NCBI RefSeq assembly: GCF_001724815.1 | Contig: NZ_MEDO01000014.1 | Span: 434,001 to 498,000 of the forward strand | Reading direction: 5' to 3' | Length of the DNA: 64,000 bases | From: Arenimonas sp. SCN 70-307 | GTDB lineage: Bacteria > Pseudomonadota > Gammaproteobacteria > Xanthomonadales > Xanthomonadaceae | Shown: positions 45,661-54,340 of the stretch, one piece after another | Numbering within the stretch: position 1 is the first letter of the stretch | How the letters are laid out: every line of letters starts with the position of its first letter | The notes under the pieces: generated by a model | Told to the model about the DNA's origin: nothing | Seen by the model: the letters and a program-made list of their open reading frames with translations, nothing else | Database searches by the model: none | Position numbers and translations under genes: made by a program

Positions 45661-46053
45661 TTAGCGCTTCGAGAACTGGGTGGCGCGGCGGGCCTTGTGC
45701 AGGCCGACCTTCTTGCGCTCGACTTCGCGGGCGTCGCGGGTCATCAGGCCGGCCTTGCGCAGCTCCGGCTTGAGCGACTCGTTGTACTCGACCAGCGCGC
45801 GGGCGATGCCCAGGCGGATGGCGCCGGCCTGGCCGGTGATGCCACCGCCCTCGACCGTGACGTTGATGTCGAACTTCTCGACCATCTGGGTCAGTTCCAG
45901 CGGCTGGCGCACGATCATGCGCGAGGTCTCGCGGCCAAAGAACTCGTCCACCGGACGGCCATTGACGACGATGTTGCCGCTGCCCGAGCGCAGGAACACG
46001 CGGGCGGTGGAGGACTTGCGACGGCCGGTGCCGTAGTTCTGCTGGGTAGCCAT
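45661..46053 (-). CDS. rpsI: 30S ribosomal protein S9
   Basis: A 130-residue S9, whose C-terminal tail reaches the P-site tRNA. Seen are [13 protein letters not shown] at the N-terminus and the invariant C-terminal [25 protein letters not shown] is also present. It follows rplM by nine bases, the universal rplM-rpsI operon. Confidence 0.98.
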   Translation of the reverse strand: MATQQNYGTGRRKSSTARVFLRSGSGNIVVNGRPVDEFFGRETSRMIVRQPLELTQMVEKFDINVTVEGGGITGQAGAIRLGIARALVEYNESLKPELRKAGLMTRDAREVERKKVGLHKARRATQFSKR

Positions 46054-46062
46054 GGGATTACC

Positions 46063-46503
46063 TTAAGCCTTGAAGTCCAGCGCCTGCGGCTGCTGGGCGG
46101 TGTGCGGATGCTCGGAGCCCTTGTACACCTTGAGCTTCTTGAACATGGCGCGGCCGAGCGGATTCTTGGGCAGCATGCCCTTGACGCCGGTCTCGATCAC
46201 GCGCTCCGGATGGGCGTCGAGGGCCTGGCCGAGGGTCTCGGTCTTCAGGTTGCCGACGTAGCCGGTGAAGCGGTGGTACTTCTTGTCCTGGAGCTTGTTG
46301 CCGGTGACGGCAATCTTCTCCGCGTTGATAACGACGATGTAGTCGCCGGTATCGACGTGCGGGGTGTACTCCGGCTTGTGCTTGCCGCGGAGGCGGCGAG
46401 CGAGCTCCGAGCACAGGCGACCAAGCGTCTTGCCGCTGGCGTCGACGACGTACCAGTCCTGCTTGACGGTCTCCGGCTTGGCGCTGACGGTCATGGACTT
46501 CAT
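46063..46503 (-). CDS. rplM: 50S ribosomal protein L13
   Basis: A 146-residue L13, an early-assembly 23S rRNA binding protein. It has [14 protein letters not shown] near residue 17, [13 protein letters not shown], the Y-H-R-F-T-G-Y segment, and M-L-P-K-N-P-L-G-R near residue 110. GGAG lies six bases before ATG 46503. A good promoter lies at 46542-46570. Confidence 0.98.
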   Translation of the reverse strand: MKSMTVSAKPETVKQDWYVVDASGKTLGRLCSELARRLRGKHKPEYTPHVDTGDYIVVINAEKIAVTGNKLQDKKYHRFTGYVGNLKTETLGQALDAHPERVIETGVKGMLPKNPLGRAMFKKLKVYKGSEHPHTAQQPQALDFKA

Positions 46504-46541
46504 GACGGCTCCAAATAGAAATCGGGGTGGAAAGAGGCGGA

Positions 46542-46570
46542 ATGATAGCGGCCCTTCCCGGCTCGCGCAA
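46542..46570 (-). promoter_or_regulatory. Predicted sigma-70 promoter of rplM-rpsI
   Basis: On the minus strand TTGCGC (46570-46565) and TATCAT (46547-46542) are separated by exactly 17 bases. The start of transcription would be near 46535, giving a leader of about 32 bases before rplM. Confidence 0.7.
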
Positions 46571-46602
46571 GCCCGGTTTTAACCCCGTGTTAGCATCCGG
46601 CC

Positions 46603-47766
46603 ATGCCCGCCCCGTCGCCCCCGGCCCGCCCCGAGTCCGCCCGGACGCCCGCCGCGACGCCCCTCGCGGCCCTGGCCGACCGCTGCGTGCAGTGCGGTCT
46701 GTGCCTGCCGCATTGTCCCACCTACCGGCTTGACCGCAACGAGGCCGAATCGCCCCGGGGCCGCATCGCCTACGTGCGTGCCGTGGCCTCGGGCCAGCTG
46801 GCGGCCAGCGCGGCGGGCGACGCCCACCTCGACCACTGCCTGGGCTGCCGCCGCTGCGAATCGGCCTGCCCGGCCGGCGTGCGCTACGGCGAACTGCTCG
46901 TGGGCGCACGCACCGAACAGGCCCGCCGCCGTCCCCTGCCTGCCCGGACCCGGGCCGCGCTGGCCCTGCTGGCCCGGCCGCGGCTGCTGGGCGGGTTGGT
47001 GCGCCTGCAGCGCCTCCTGGGCCGCTGGCTGCCGGCCGGCTGGCAGCCGGTGCCGCCGCCCGCCGCGCCCGGCATCGGCCCCGGACCGGCCCTGCCGGCC
47101 GCCGCCGAAACGCTGGCGGTATTCACCGGCTGCATCGCCCGCCCGCACGAGGCCGGCAGCCGCGCCGCGCTCGCCCGGCTGCTTGCCTCGGCCGGCATCG
47201 CCACCACCGAGCCCGCCGGCCAGGGCTGCTGCGGTGCCGCCGCGGCCCATGCCGGCGACGCCGCGGGCGCCCGGGCGCTGGCCGGGGCCAACCAGACGGC
47301 CTTCGCCGGCCAGGCCCGGGTGCTGTGCCTGGCCAGCGGCTGCCAGGACACGCTGGCCCGCTCGCTGGCGGGCGTGACCCCGGTCGAGGACGCCCTGCTG
47401 GCGCTGGAGCGGGTCGCCGACCGCCTGGCCTTCCGCCCGGCCAGCCACCGCGTCGCCCTGCACCTGCCCTGCACCCAGCGCAGCGTGGTGCGCAGCGACG
47501 GCGCGCTGCGGCGCCTGCTGGCCCGCGTGCCGGGCCTGGACCTGGTGGAGCTCCCGGACACCGGCTGCTGCGGGGCCGCGGGCCTGCACCAGCTGGCGGA
47601 ACCAGTACGCGCGGCCGCGCTGCGCGCGCCGCTGATCGAGGCCCTCGAGGCCAGCGGGGCCCGCGAACTGCTGTCGGCCAACATCGGTTGCCGCCTTCAT
47701 CTCGCCGGCGGAACTACAATCCGCATCCGGCACCCCCTCGACTTCCTCGCCGAGCACCTGGCATGA
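46603..47766 (+). CDS. GlcF-like iron-sulfur oxidoreductase subunit
   Basis: A 387-residue iron-sulfur protein of the GlcF/heterodisulfide-reductase-D family. The N-terminus has two 4Fe-4S sets: C-V-Q-C-G-L-C-L-P-H-C-P and C-L-G-C-R-R-C-E-S-A-C-P-A-G. Two CCG-type cysteine domains follow, with G-Q-G-C-C-G-A-A-A-A-H near 205 and T-G-C-C-G-A-A-G near 320. Such subunits pass electrons from a FAD subunit (GlcD type) to the quinone pool. No GlcD is adjacent; one lies at 905-2293, about 44 kb away. The stop overlaps the coq7 start (ATGA). The partner and substrate are inference. Confidence 0.88.
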   Translation: MPAPSPPARPESARTPAATPLAALADRCVQCGLCLPHCPTYRLDRNEAESPRGRIAYVRAVASGQLAASAAGDAHLDHCLGCRRCESACPAGVRYGELLVGARTEQARRRPLPARTRAALALLARPRLLGGLVRLQRLLGRWLPAGWQPVPPPAAPGIGPGPALPAAAETLAVFTGCIARPHEAGSRAALARLLASAGIATTEPAGQGCCGAAAAHAGDAAGARALAGANQTAFAGQARVLCLASGCQDTLARSLAGVTPVEDALLALERVADRLAFRPASHRVALHLPCTQRSVVRSDGALRRLLARVPGLDLVELPDTGCCGAAGLHQLAEPVRAAALRAPLIEALEASGARELLSANIGCRLHLAGGTTIRIRHPLDFLAEHLA

Positions 47767-48407
47767 ACGCGACCCGCCATTTCAGCCCCCTCGACCGCCT
47801 GATCATCGAGGCCCAGCACGCCCTCGGCACCAGCCTGGGCCGGGCCCGCGCCGAGCGGCCCAACCCGGCCGGCACGCTGCGCGACCCGGCGCTCGACGAC
47901 GCCCAGCGCCGCCACGCCGCCGGCCTGATGCGCATCAACCACACCGGCGAGGTCTGCGCGCAGGCGCTATACCTGGGCCAGGCGGCGGTGGCGCGCGACG
48001 ACGCCACGCGCGAGCACCTGCACCACGCGGCGCAGGAAGAGAACGACCACCTGGCCTGGTGCGCCGACCGGCTGGAGGAACTCGACAGCCGCCCCAGCCT
48101 GTTCAACCCGCTCTGGTACGCCGGCAGCTATGCCATCGGCCTGGCCGCGGGCCTGCGCGGCGACGGCTGGAACCTGGGCTTCGTGGTCGAGACCGAACGC
48201 CAGGTCGAGGCCCACCTCGAGGAACACCTCGAAACCCTGCCGCCGGGCGACGAGCGCAGCCGCGCCATCCTGCGCACCATGAAGGAAGACGAGGCCCGCC
48301 ACGCCGACAACGCCCTCGACGCCGGCGCCCGCACCCTGCCCCCGCCCATCCCGCGCCTGATGGCCCTCACCTCGAAGCTCATGAAGGCCATCGCCTACCG
48401 GGCCTGA
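47763..48407 (+). CDS. coq7: Demethoxyubiquinone hydroxylase Coq7
   Basis: A 214-residue diiron hydroxylase that makes the last ring hydroxylation in ubiquinone synthesis. The carboxylate-bridged site is complete: H-T-G-E-V-C-A-Q-A-L-Y, E-E-N-D-H-L-A-W-C, E-T-E-R-Q-V-E-A-H-L and E-D-E-A-R-H-A-D-N. Lysobacterales use Coq7 in place of the flavoprotein UbiF. ATG 47763 overlaps the preceding stop by four bases, so it is coupled with the GlcF-like gene. The N-terminal extension of the frame is a shadow. Confidence 0.95.
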   Translation: MNATRHFSPLDRLIIEAQHALGTSLGRARAERPNPAGTLRDPALDDAQRRHAAGLMRINHTGEVCAQALYLGQAAVARDDATREHLHHAAQEENDHLAWCADRLEELDSRPSLFNPLWYAGSYAIGLAAGLRGDGWNLGFVVETERQVEAHLEEHLETLPPGDERSRAILRTMKEDEARHADNALDAGARTLPPPIPRLMALTSKLMKAIAYRA

Positions 48408-48415
48408 AAACAAAA

Positions 48416-48437
48416 AGCCCCCTTGTCAGGGGGCTTT
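48416..48437. terminator. Bidirectional intrinsic terminator between coq7 and speD
   Basis: AGCCCCC (48416-48422) pairs with GGGGGCT (48429-48435) around TTGTCA. The plus strand ends CTTTCG; the minus strand ends CTTTTTG. It lies nine bases after the coq7 stop and 22 before the speD stop, so it serves both convergent genes. Confidence 0.85.
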
Positions 48438-48458
48438 CGCAGGCGCCTCGAGCCCCTA

Positions 48459-49253
48459 TCAGTCGGCCAGGTTGTGGCCGTTGAAGAGCTCGACGATCTC
48501 GCGCTTGAGCTGGTTCTCGATGCGCATGCGGTCCTTGAAGCCGAGGTTCTTGGCCTTCTCCTCGAACAGGTAGGTGTCGAGGTCGAACTCCTTGAGGTGC
48601 ATCTTCGTGTGGAACAGGTTTTCCTGGTACACGTTGACGTCGATCATCTCGTAGCGCTGCTTGGTCGGCTTGGACAGGAAGTCCTGGATCGAATTGATCT
48701 TGTGGTCGATGTAGTGCTTCTTGCCCTTCACGTCGCGGGTGAAGCCGCGCACGCGGTAGTCCATCACCACGATGTCCGACTCGAAGGACTCGATCAGGTA
48801 GTTCAGGGCCTTGAGCGGCGAGATGACGCCGCAGGTCGCCACGTCGATGTCGGCACGGAAGGTGGCGATGCCGTTGTGCGGGTGGGTTTCCGGATAGGTG
48901 TGCACGGTGATGTGCGACTTGTCCAGGTGGGCCACCACGGCGTCGGAGATCAGCTCCTTGCCGGCCGCCTTCTTGTCGATGACCGGCTCCTCGGAAATGA
49001 GGATCGTCACCGAGGCACCCTGCGGGTCGTAGTCCTGGCGGGCCACGTTGAGGATGTTGGCGCCGATGATCTCGGCCACGTCGGTCAGGATCTGGGTCAG
49101 GCGCTCGGCGTTGTACGCCTCGTCGATGTATTCGATGTAGCGCTGTCGCTGCTCCTCGCTCACCGCGTAGCAGACGTCGTAGATGTTGAAGCTCAGGGCC
49201 TTGGTCAGGTTGTTGAAACCCTGGAGCCTGAGGCGCGGAAGCGGCTTGACCAC
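48459..49253 (-). CDS. speD: S-adenosylmethionine decarboxylase proenzyme
   Basis: A 264-residue pyruvoyl enzyme that decarboxylates AdoMet for spermidine synthesis. The self-cleavage site is [13 protein letters not shown]; the serine after the lysine becomes the pyruvoyl group of the alpha chain. [11 protein letters not shown] with the catalytic cysteine and [10 protein letters not shown] are present. Length fits the long E. coli type (264). The start is GTG 49253, without a strong ribosome binding site. It is divergent from the clp gene with a 158-base gap, the same arrangement as in Xanthomonas. Confidence 0.95.
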   Translation of the reverse strand: MVKPLPRLRLQGFNNLTKALSFNIYDVCYAVSEEQRQRYIEYIDEAYNAERLTQILTDVAEIIGANILNVARQDYDPQGASVTILISEEPVIDKKAAGKELISDAVVAHLDKSHITVHTYPETHPHNGIATFRADIDVATCGVISPLKALNYLIESFESDIVVMDYRVRGFTRDVKGKKHYIDHKINSIQDFLSKPTKQRYEMIDVNVYQENLFHTKMHLKEFDLDTYLFEEKAKNLGFKDRMRIENQLKREIVELFNGHNLAD

Positions 49254-49411
49254 GATGGCGTTCCCGTGTGAGGAGGGGGGTGCAGCGGAGGGGGCGCATT
49301 ATGGGGCATCCGTCCCCCCGGGGAAACCTTGGCCGCCCCGGGGGCCCCGAGCATTGCCCCGCCGGCCCTGCCGGCCTAAGCTGAACGCTTCAAGGACAAC
49401 CGAGGCCCGAC

Positions 49412-50107
49412 ATGGCGCAGGACAGCAACTCGCCCTTCGCGATCCAGCCGCCGAAACCGGTCAACAGCCCGCTGGCGCCCGACGCCGCGACCATGAACCG
49501 GTTCCTCGACCACTGCCACCGCCGGCGCTACTCCTCCCGCACCGACGTGTTCCGGCCCGGCTCCCCGGCCAGCTCCCTGTACTACGTGGTCAGCGGCTCG
49601 CTGAGCGTCATCAGCGAGGAAGCCGACGGCCGCGAACTGGTGCTGGGCTACGTCAACGCCGGCGAATTCATCGGCGAAATGGGCCTGTTCTTCGCCGCCG
49701 ACGCCCGCGCCGTCGTGGTGCGCACCCGCGCCGCCTGCGAACTGGCCGAAATCAACTACGACCGCCTGCTGCAGCTCTTCGCCGGCCCGCTGCAGGCCGA
49801 GTGCCCGCGCATCCTCTACGCCATCGGGCTGCAGCTGTCCAAGCGCCTGCTCGACACCAGCCGCAAGGCCAGCCGCCTGGCCTTCATGGACGTGACCGGC
49901 CGCATCGTGCGCACGCTGCACGACCTGTGCCAGGAACCCGACGCGCTCTCGCACCCGCAGGGCACCCAGATCCGCGTCTCGCGCCAGGAGCTGGCCCGCA
50001 TCGTCGGCTGCAGCCGCGAGATGGCCGGCCGCGTGCTCAAGCAGCTGCAGGAGCAGGGCGTGCTGCACGCCCGCGGCAAGACCGTCGTCGTCTACGGCAC
50101 GCGCTGA
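49412..50107 (+). CDS. clp: CRP-family regulator Clp (c-di-GMP-responsive type)
   Basis: A 231-residue transcription factor very like Clp of Xanthomonas. An N-terminal cNMP-binding domain (about 30-140: R-R-R-Y-S-S-R-T-D-V-F-R-P-G, V-L-G-Y-V-N-A-G-E-F-I-G-E-M-G-L-F) is joined by a long helix (about 145-170, L-S-K-R-L-L-D-T-S-R-K-A-S-R) to a winged helix with R-V-S-R-Q-E-L-A-R-I-V-G-C-S-R-E-M-A-G-R-V-L-K. In Xanthomonas Clp, c-di-GMP prevents DNA binding and the protein drives extracellular enzyme and exopolysaccharide genes. GAGG lies six bases before ATG 49412. This links the two GGDEF proteins and the T2SS of this window, by inference. Confidence 0.92.
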   Translation: MAQDSNSPFAIQPPKPVNSPLAPDAATMNRFLDHCHRRRYSSRTDVFRPGSPASSLYYVVSGSLSVISEEADGRELVLGYVNAGEFIGEMGLFFAADARAVVVRTRAACELAEINYDRLLQLFAGPLQAECPRILYAIGLQLSKRLLDTSRKASRLAFMDVTGRIVRTLHDLCQEPDALSHPQGTQIRVSRQELARIVGCSREMAGRVLKQLQEQGVLHARGKTVVVYGTR

Positions 50108-50110
50108 GCC

Positions 50111-50569
50111 GTGGGCAGCCTGGCGTCCGGCCGCGACACCTTGCTGGTGCGTCCGGCGGCCGCGCAGGACGCCACCGGCGTCGCCAGCCTGCTGACCCTG
50201 CTGGGTTATCCCTGCGACCGCGACGAGGCCGCCGCGCGCCTGCGCGCCGTGGCCGAGGAGGCCGGCCAGCAGGTGCTGGTCGCCGACCGCCACGGCTGCC
50301 TGGTCGGCCTGCTGGCGCTCGACATCCGCTACTACCTGCCGCTGGGCGGCCCCACCTGCCGCATCACGGCCCTGGCCGTGGCCGGCGGCGAGCAGCGCCG
50401 CGGCATCGGCCGGCGCCTGCTGCGCGAGGCCGAGCAGCGCGCCCGCCAGGCCGGCGCGGCGCGCGTGGAGCTCACCTCGGGCGTGCAGCGCGGCGAAGCC
50501 CACGCCTTCTACCGCGCCTGCGGCTACGAGGAAGGCGCGCTGCGCTTCCTGCGCCGCCTGGGCGATTAG
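50111..50569 (+). CDS. GNAT-family N-acetyltransferase
   Basis: A 152-residue GNAT acetyltransferase. The acetyl-CoA site is V-A-G-G-E-Q-R-R-G-I-G-R-R-L-L-R-E-A-E (Q/R-x-x-G-x-G/A pattern), then E-L-T-S-G-V-Q-R-G-E-A-H-A-F-Y-R-A-C-G-Y-E. The ending F-Y-x-x-x-G-Y resembles aminoglycoside/spermine-type and general GNATs. It starts with GTG 50111, three bases after clp. Its stop overlaps the convergent HAD gene stop (50566-50569). Substrate unknown. Confidence 0.85.
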   Translation: MGSLASGRDTLLVRPAAAQDATGVASLLTLLGYPCDRDEAAARLRAVAEEAGQQVLVADRHGCLVGLLALDIRYYLPLGGPTCRITALAVAGGEQRRGIGRRLLREAEQRARQAGAARVELTSGVQRGEAHAFYRACGYEEGALRFLRRLGD

Positions 50570-51228
50570 AGAAGGGTTTCGAAGGCGCCGCGCAGGCGCT
50601 TGTGGACCGCGGCCAGGCTGCGGGCATCCGGGCGCACCAGCACGGGGCGGGCCGTCTCGCACAGCAGCGGCAGGTCGATGGCGCTGTCGGAATAGACCGC
50701 CGCGAAGGGCGGCCGGATGCCCTGGCGCTCCAGCGCCACCAGCTTGCGCGGGCCCACGGTGTGCTCGGCGCCGATGTAGCCGCCCAGGGCCGGGCGCACG
50801 CTCGAGCCCACCACCGGCACGTCCGGCTGGCCCAGCGCCCGCCAGAGCGCCCGCGCCAGGCCGGCTTCGGCGCCCGTGACGATGACCACCTCGTCGCCGG
50901 CGGCCAGGTGGGCATGCAGGCGCAGCACCGCCGGGGTGATCAGCAGCTGTTCGCGCCGGGCGGCGCAACCGCGCAGGAAATCCTCGCGGGCTTCGGCCAG
51001 GGCCTCGTCGGTGCGGCCCACCGTGGCCAGCCAGGTGTAGAAGCTGGCCGGCAGCCAGGCCACGCGCCACCAGCCGAAGGCCGGCTTGAGCACGGGAAAG
51101 CTGACGCCGGCGGCCAGGCGACGCAGCGGGTGGCTGAGCAGCAGTTCGCGCAGCCAGGCGGCCGCGCAGTCGCCGCGCACCAGCGTTCCGTCGAAGTCGA
51201 ACAGGACGGTGGCGGCGCGGCCGGGCAT
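50566..51228 (-). CDS. HAD-family phosphatase (SerB/HAD-IB-like)
   Basis: A 220-residue haloacid-dehalogenase-fold hydrolase. Motif I is F-D-F-D-G-T-L (nucleophile and acid aspartates) near residue 10, motif II V-I-V-T-G-A-E near 117, motif III a lysine around G-P-R-K-L, and motif IV Y-S-D-S-A-I-D-L-P-L-L. The cap is helical and the overall pattern is that of HAD-IB (phosphoserine phosphatase-like, YfhB/CicA). It begins two bases after trpC and so is the last gene of the trp block. An unknown phosphate ester is the substrate. Confidence 0.85.
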   Translation of the reverse strand: MPGRAATVLFDFDGTLVRGDCAAAWLRELLLSHPLRRLAAGVSFPVLKPAFGWWRVAWLPASFYTWLATVGRTDEALAEAREDFLRGCAARREQLLITPAVLRLHAHLAAGDEVVIVTGAEAGLARALWRALGQPDVPVVGSSVRPALGGYIGAEHTVGPRKLVALERQGIRPPFAAVYSDSAIDLPLLCETARPVLVRPDARSLAAVHKRLRGAFETLL

Positions 51229-51230
51229 GC

Positions 51231-52019
51231 TCAGCCGAACAGCCGCGCCAGCTCGGCGCCCGGGTCCGGGGCGCGCATGAAGCTCTCGCCCACGAGGAAG
51301 GCGTGCACGTCGTTGCCGCGCATGCGGGCGACGTCCTCGCGGGTCGCGATGCCGCTTTCGGTCACCAGCAGCCGGTCGGCCGGCACCGCCGGCTTGAGCG
51401 CCAGCGTGGTGTCGAGCGAGACCTCGAAGGTGCGCAGGCTGCGGTTGTTGATGCCCAGCAGCGGCGCGCCGACCTGCAGCGCGCGCTCGAGCTCGTCCAT
51501 GTCGTGCACTTCCACCAGCACGTCCATGCCCAGCTCCAGGGCCAGGTTTGACAGCCGCGCCAGCTGCCCGTCATCGAGCGCGGCGACGATCAGCAGCACG
51601 CAGTCGGCGCCGAGCACGCGGGCTTCGTGCACCTGGTACGGATCGATGGTGAAGTCCTTGCGCAGCACCGGCAGCGAGCAGGCCGCACGGGCCTGCTGCA
51701 GGTAGGCGTCGGCACCCTGGAAGAAGTCCACGTCGGTGAGCACCGACAGGCAGGCGGCGCCGCCGCGCTCGTAGCTGGCGGCGATCTCGGCCGGGTGGAA
51801 ATCCGGGCGGATGACGCCCTTGCTGGGGCTGGCCTTCTTGACCTCGGCGATGACCGCCGGCAGGCCGGCGGCGACCTTCGCCTGCAGCGCGGCGGCGAAG
51901 CCGCGCACCGCCGGTGCCTCGGCCTGGCGGGCGACGAGCTCGGCCAGCGGCACGCGCGCCGAGCGCTCGGCCACTTCCCCGACCTTGCGGGCGATGATCT
52001 TCTGCAGCACGTCGCTCAC
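51231..52019 (-). CDS. trpC: Indole-3-glycerol phosphate synthase
   Basis: A 262-residue TIM-barrel enzyme that closes the indole ring of tryptophan. Seen are [11 protein letters not shown] (catalytic Lys, phosphate site), [23 protein letters not shown] with the catalytic lysine, [11 protein letters not shown], and the C-terminal T-E-S-G-I and F-L-V-G-E-S-F-M-R. The monofunctional form, not fused to TrpF. The start is GTG 52019, overlapping the previous stop as GTGA; the upstream extension is a shadow frame. Confidence 0.95.
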   Translation of the reverse strand: MSDVLQKIIARKVGEVAERSARVPLAELVARQAEAPAVRGFAAALQAKVAAGLPAVIAEVKKASPSKGVIRPDFHPAEIAASYERGGAACLSVLTDVDFFQGADAYLQQARAACSLPVLRKDFTIDPYQVHEARVLGADCVLLIVAALDDGQLARLSNLALELGMDVLVEVHDMDELERALQVGAPLLGINNRSLRTFEVSLDTTLALKPAVPADRLLVTESGIATREDVARMRGNDVHAFLVGESFMRAPDPGAELARLFG

Positions 52020-52378
52020 GCGCCCTCCCCCGCCATGGCCGGTCCGCCGTAAGCGCGCTCGACTTTCGCCACGCGCAGTTCGAAGTGTTCGTACCAGCGC
52101 TCGCGGCCCTGGCGGCGGGCATCGCTGTGTTCGGCATGGGCGCGCCAGGCCGCAATGGCGGCCTCGCTCTCCCAGTAGCTGACGGTGATGCCGAAGCCGC
52201 CGGCGTCGCGGGTGCTTTCGATGCCCAGGAAGCCCGGCTGGGTGGCGGCCAGCTCGACCATGCGGTCGGCGGCGCGGCCGTAGCCGTCCGGGTCGGCCGG
52301 AGTGCGCTGGTTGGCGAAGATCACCGCGTAGTACGGCGGCTTCGGGGTGCTGGCGAAACGATCGGCGTTCATGCTCAC
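52016..52378 (-). CDS. Antibiotic-biosynthesis-monooxygenase-like (ABM) small protein
   Basis: A 120-residue ferredoxin-like ABM fold protein. Core: Y-A-V-I-F-A-N-Q-R near residue 17, [36 protein letters not shown], and [11 protein letters not shown]. The family contains monooxygenases and heme-degrading enzymes, but most bacterial members of this size are uncharacterised. It is wedged between trpD and trpC with four-base overlaps on both sides, so it is made in step with tryptophan enzymes. Start GTG 52378, or ATG 52372. A role in tryptophan or quinone chemistry is speculation. Confidence 0.8.
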   Translation of the reverse strand: MSMNADRFASTPKPPYYAVIFANQRTPADPDGYGRAADRMVELAATQPGFLGIESTRDAGGFGITVSYWESEAAIAAWRAHAEHSDARRQGRERWYEHFELRVAKVERAYGGPAMAGEGA

Positions 52379-53409
52379 TGGCCCGCCAGGCGGCGCGTGG
52401 CCGCGACGAATTGATCGAGCTTGGCGCGCGCCTTGCCGCCCTCGAGCGCCTTGCGGGCCTGGGCGATGCCATCGGCGATGGAGACCGCGCGGCCGGCGGC
52501 GTACAGCGCCGCGCCGGCATTGAGCGCGACGATTTCCCTGGGCAGGCCGTCCTTGCCTTCCAGCGCCTCGAGCAGCATGGCGCGCGACTGCTCCGGATCC
52601 TCGACGCGCAGGTTGCGGCTGGCGGCCATCGGGATACCGAAGTCCTCGGGGTGGATTTCGTATTCGACCACCTCGTTGCCGCGCAGCTCGCCCACCAGGG
52701 TGGCGCCGCCGAGGGAGATCTCGTCCATGCCGTCGCGGCCCCAGACCACCATCGCCCGGCGCGCGCCCAGGCGCTGCAGCACGCGCACCTGGATGCCGAC
52801 CAGGTCGGGGTGGAAGACGCCCATCAGGATGTTGGGCGCGTCGGCCGGGTTGGTGAGCGGGCCGAGGATGTTGAACAGCGTGCGCACGCCCATCTCGCGC
52901 CGCACCGGCGCCACGTTCTTCATGGCCGGGTGGTGGATGGGCGCGTACATGAAGCCCATGCCGGTTTCGGCGATGCAGGCCGAGACCTGGTCGGGCTGCA
53001 GCTCGATCACCGCGCCCAGGGCCTCGAGCACGTCGGCGCTGCCCGACTTGGAGCTGACGCTGCGGTTGCCGTGCTTGGCCACCTTGGCGCCGGCCGCCGC
53101 CACCACGAACATGCTGGCGGTGGAGATGTTGAAGGTGTGGGCGCCATCGCCGCCGGTACCGACGATGTCGACGAAGTTCTGCGCATCGGGCACCACCACC
53201 TTGGCCGAGAACTCGCGCATCACCTTGGCGGCGCCGGCGATCTCGCCGATGGTTTCCTTCTTCACGCGCAGGCCGGCCAGGATGCCGGCGGTGAGCACGG
53301 GCGAAACCTCGCCGCGCATCACCTGGCGCATCAGGTCGACCATCTCGTCGTGGAAGATCTCGCGGTTCTCAATCACGCGCTGCAGCGCGTCCTGCGGCTT
53401 GATCGGCAT
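52375..53409 (-). CDS. trpD: Anthranilate phosphoribosyltransferase
   Basis: A 344-residue enzyme that adds PRPP to anthranilate in the tryptophan pathway. Motifs: [14 protein letters not shown] near residue 86 (PRPP loop), [15 protein letters not shown] near 114, M-Y-A-P-x-H-H-P-A-M, [13 protein letters not shown], and [11 protein letters not shown]. Start ATG 53409 lies 23 bases after trpG. All conserved blocks are complete. Confidence 0.96.
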   Translation of the reverse strand: MPIKPQDALQRVIENREIFHDEMVDLMRQVMRGEVSPVLTAGILAGLRVKKETIGEIAGAAKVMREFSAKVVVPDAQNFVDIVGTGGDGAHTFNISTASMFVVAAAGAKVAKHGNRSVSSKSGSADVLEALGAVIELQPDQVSACIAETGMGFMYAPIHHPAMKNVAPVRREMGVRTLFNILGPLTNPADAPNILMGVFHPDLVGIQVRVLQRLGARRAMVVWGRDGMDEISLGGATLVGELRGNEVVEYEIHPEDFGIPMAASRNLRVEDPEQSRAMLLEALEGKDGLPREIVALNAGAALYAAGRAVSIADGIAQARKALEGGKARAKLDQFVAATRRLAGQ

Positions 53410-53432
53410 TTCTCGTCCTTGTTGGAGGGCCT

Positions 53433-54020
53433 TCAGGCCCGACCACCCTCCAGGAAATTACGCAGCATGTCGTGCCCATGCTGCGTGAGTATCGACTCGG
53501 GATGGAACTGCACGCCCTCGACCGGCAGGGTCTTGTGGCGCAGGCCCATGATCTCGTCCATCGAGCCGTCGGCGTTTTCGGTCCAGGCGGTGATCTCGAG
53601 GCAATCGGGCAGCGAGTCCTTCTCCACCACCAGCGAGTGGTAGCGCGTGGCCTCGAAGGGGTCGGGCAGGCCGGCGAACACGCCCACGCCCTTGTGCCGG
53701 ATCGGCGAGGTCTTGCCGTGCATGATCGTGCGCGCCCGCACCACCTTGCCGCCGAAGGCCTGGCCCAGGCTCTGGTGGCCCAGGCACACGCCCAGGATCG
53801 GAACCTTGCCGGCGAGCTTCTCCAGCACCTCCAGCGACACCCCCGCCTCGTTGGGCGTGCACGGCCCCGGCGAGATGACGATGCGCTCGGGCGCCAGGGC
53901 CGCGATCTCCGCCACCGTGAGCGCGTCGTTGCGCACCACCCTCACGTCCTGCCCCAGCTCCCCCAGGTACTGCACGAGGTTGTAGGTGAAGCTGTCGTAG
54001 TTATCGATCATGAGGACCAT
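53433..54020 (-). CDS. trpG: Anthranilate synthase glutaminase component, start rebuilt by an integrated element
   Basis: A 195-residue TrpG/PabA glutaminase that feeds ammonia to TrpE. It has [11 protein letters not shown] near residue 56, the catalytic I-L-G-V-C-L-G-H-Q near 81, and V-Q-F-H-P-E-S-I near 170. The first codons are ATG GTC CTC ATG ATC GAT (M-V-L-M-I-D-N-Y-D). Close homologues begin M-L-L-M-I-D-N-Y-D, and a stranded ATG CTG TTG ATG ATC GAT stands at 61539-61556, beyond the integrated element. So the first three codons and the ribosome binding site AGGG (54027-54030, six bases before ATG) belong to the element. An in-frame TTG at 54026 would add two residues. Promoter now unknown. 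Confidence 0.95.
   Translation of the reverse strand: MVLMIDNYDSFTYNLVQYLGELGQDVRVVRNDALTVAEIAALAPERIVISPGPCTPNEAGVSLEVLEKLAGKVPILGVCLGHQSLGQAFGGKVVRARTIMHGKTSPIRHKGVGVFAGLPDPFEATRYHSLVVEKDSLPDCLEITAWTENADGSMDEIMGLRHKTLPVEGVQFHPESILTQHGHDMLRNFLEGGRA
54003..54011. repeat. Left attachment core (trpG side)
   Basis: The nine bases ATCGATCAT are codons 4-6 (Met-Ile-Asp) of trpG read on the minus strand. The identical core is at 61539-61547. The crossover lies within or beside it, because sequence before it on the left is trpG coding DNA and sequence after it is element DNA. Confidence 0.8.
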
Positions 54021-54072
54021 AAGCAACCCTAAGAAGTTGATTAGCTTGGGTTTTCATCCCTCGCTATCGAGT

Positions 54073-54095
54073 CCGTATACCGATTCATATACCGG
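54073..54095. promoter_or_regulatory. Candidate integrase/excisionase arm site, left
   Basis: The 23 bases hold CCGTATAC and ATATACCGG around CGATTC, a partial palindrome. A related 20-base motif in opposite orientation lies at 61399-61418, and a half copy (GATATACGAC) at 61439-61448. Placement just inside both ends suggests arm-type recombinase sites, as in other P4-type elements. Confidence 0.5.
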
Positions 54096-54224
54096 TCAGG
54101 TTCGGACCACTTGGGCCTTTCCGGTCTAGGCATTCATTTTGCCCTAGCGGGACCGCGCCCGGACGGTTGTTGCATCGGAAAGAGAGTCATTCGCTGATTC
54201 CGGCTCGGACTAAGGGACGAAGCT

Positions 54225-54244
54225 CCATGCAATCCGTTGCATGG
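54225..54244. promoter_or_regulatory. Palindrome upstream of the cargo operon, possible operator
   Basis: CCATGCAA and TTGCATGG form a perfect 8-base inverted repeat with a four-base centre, 96 bases before the ATG of the first cargo gene, in an otherwise empty 320-base region. The surroundings also repeat GACCGG/CCGGTC words. An operator or RNA hairpin is possible; no -10/-35 pair is convincing. Confidence 0.4.
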
Positions 54245-54340
54245 ACCGGTCACCAATTTCGGTCGAAATGATCCCCAAGACCGGCCATTCAGAAACGTTA
54301 AGATCGGCCGTGAACCATTGAGGACAACTAAGGGGGAGCC

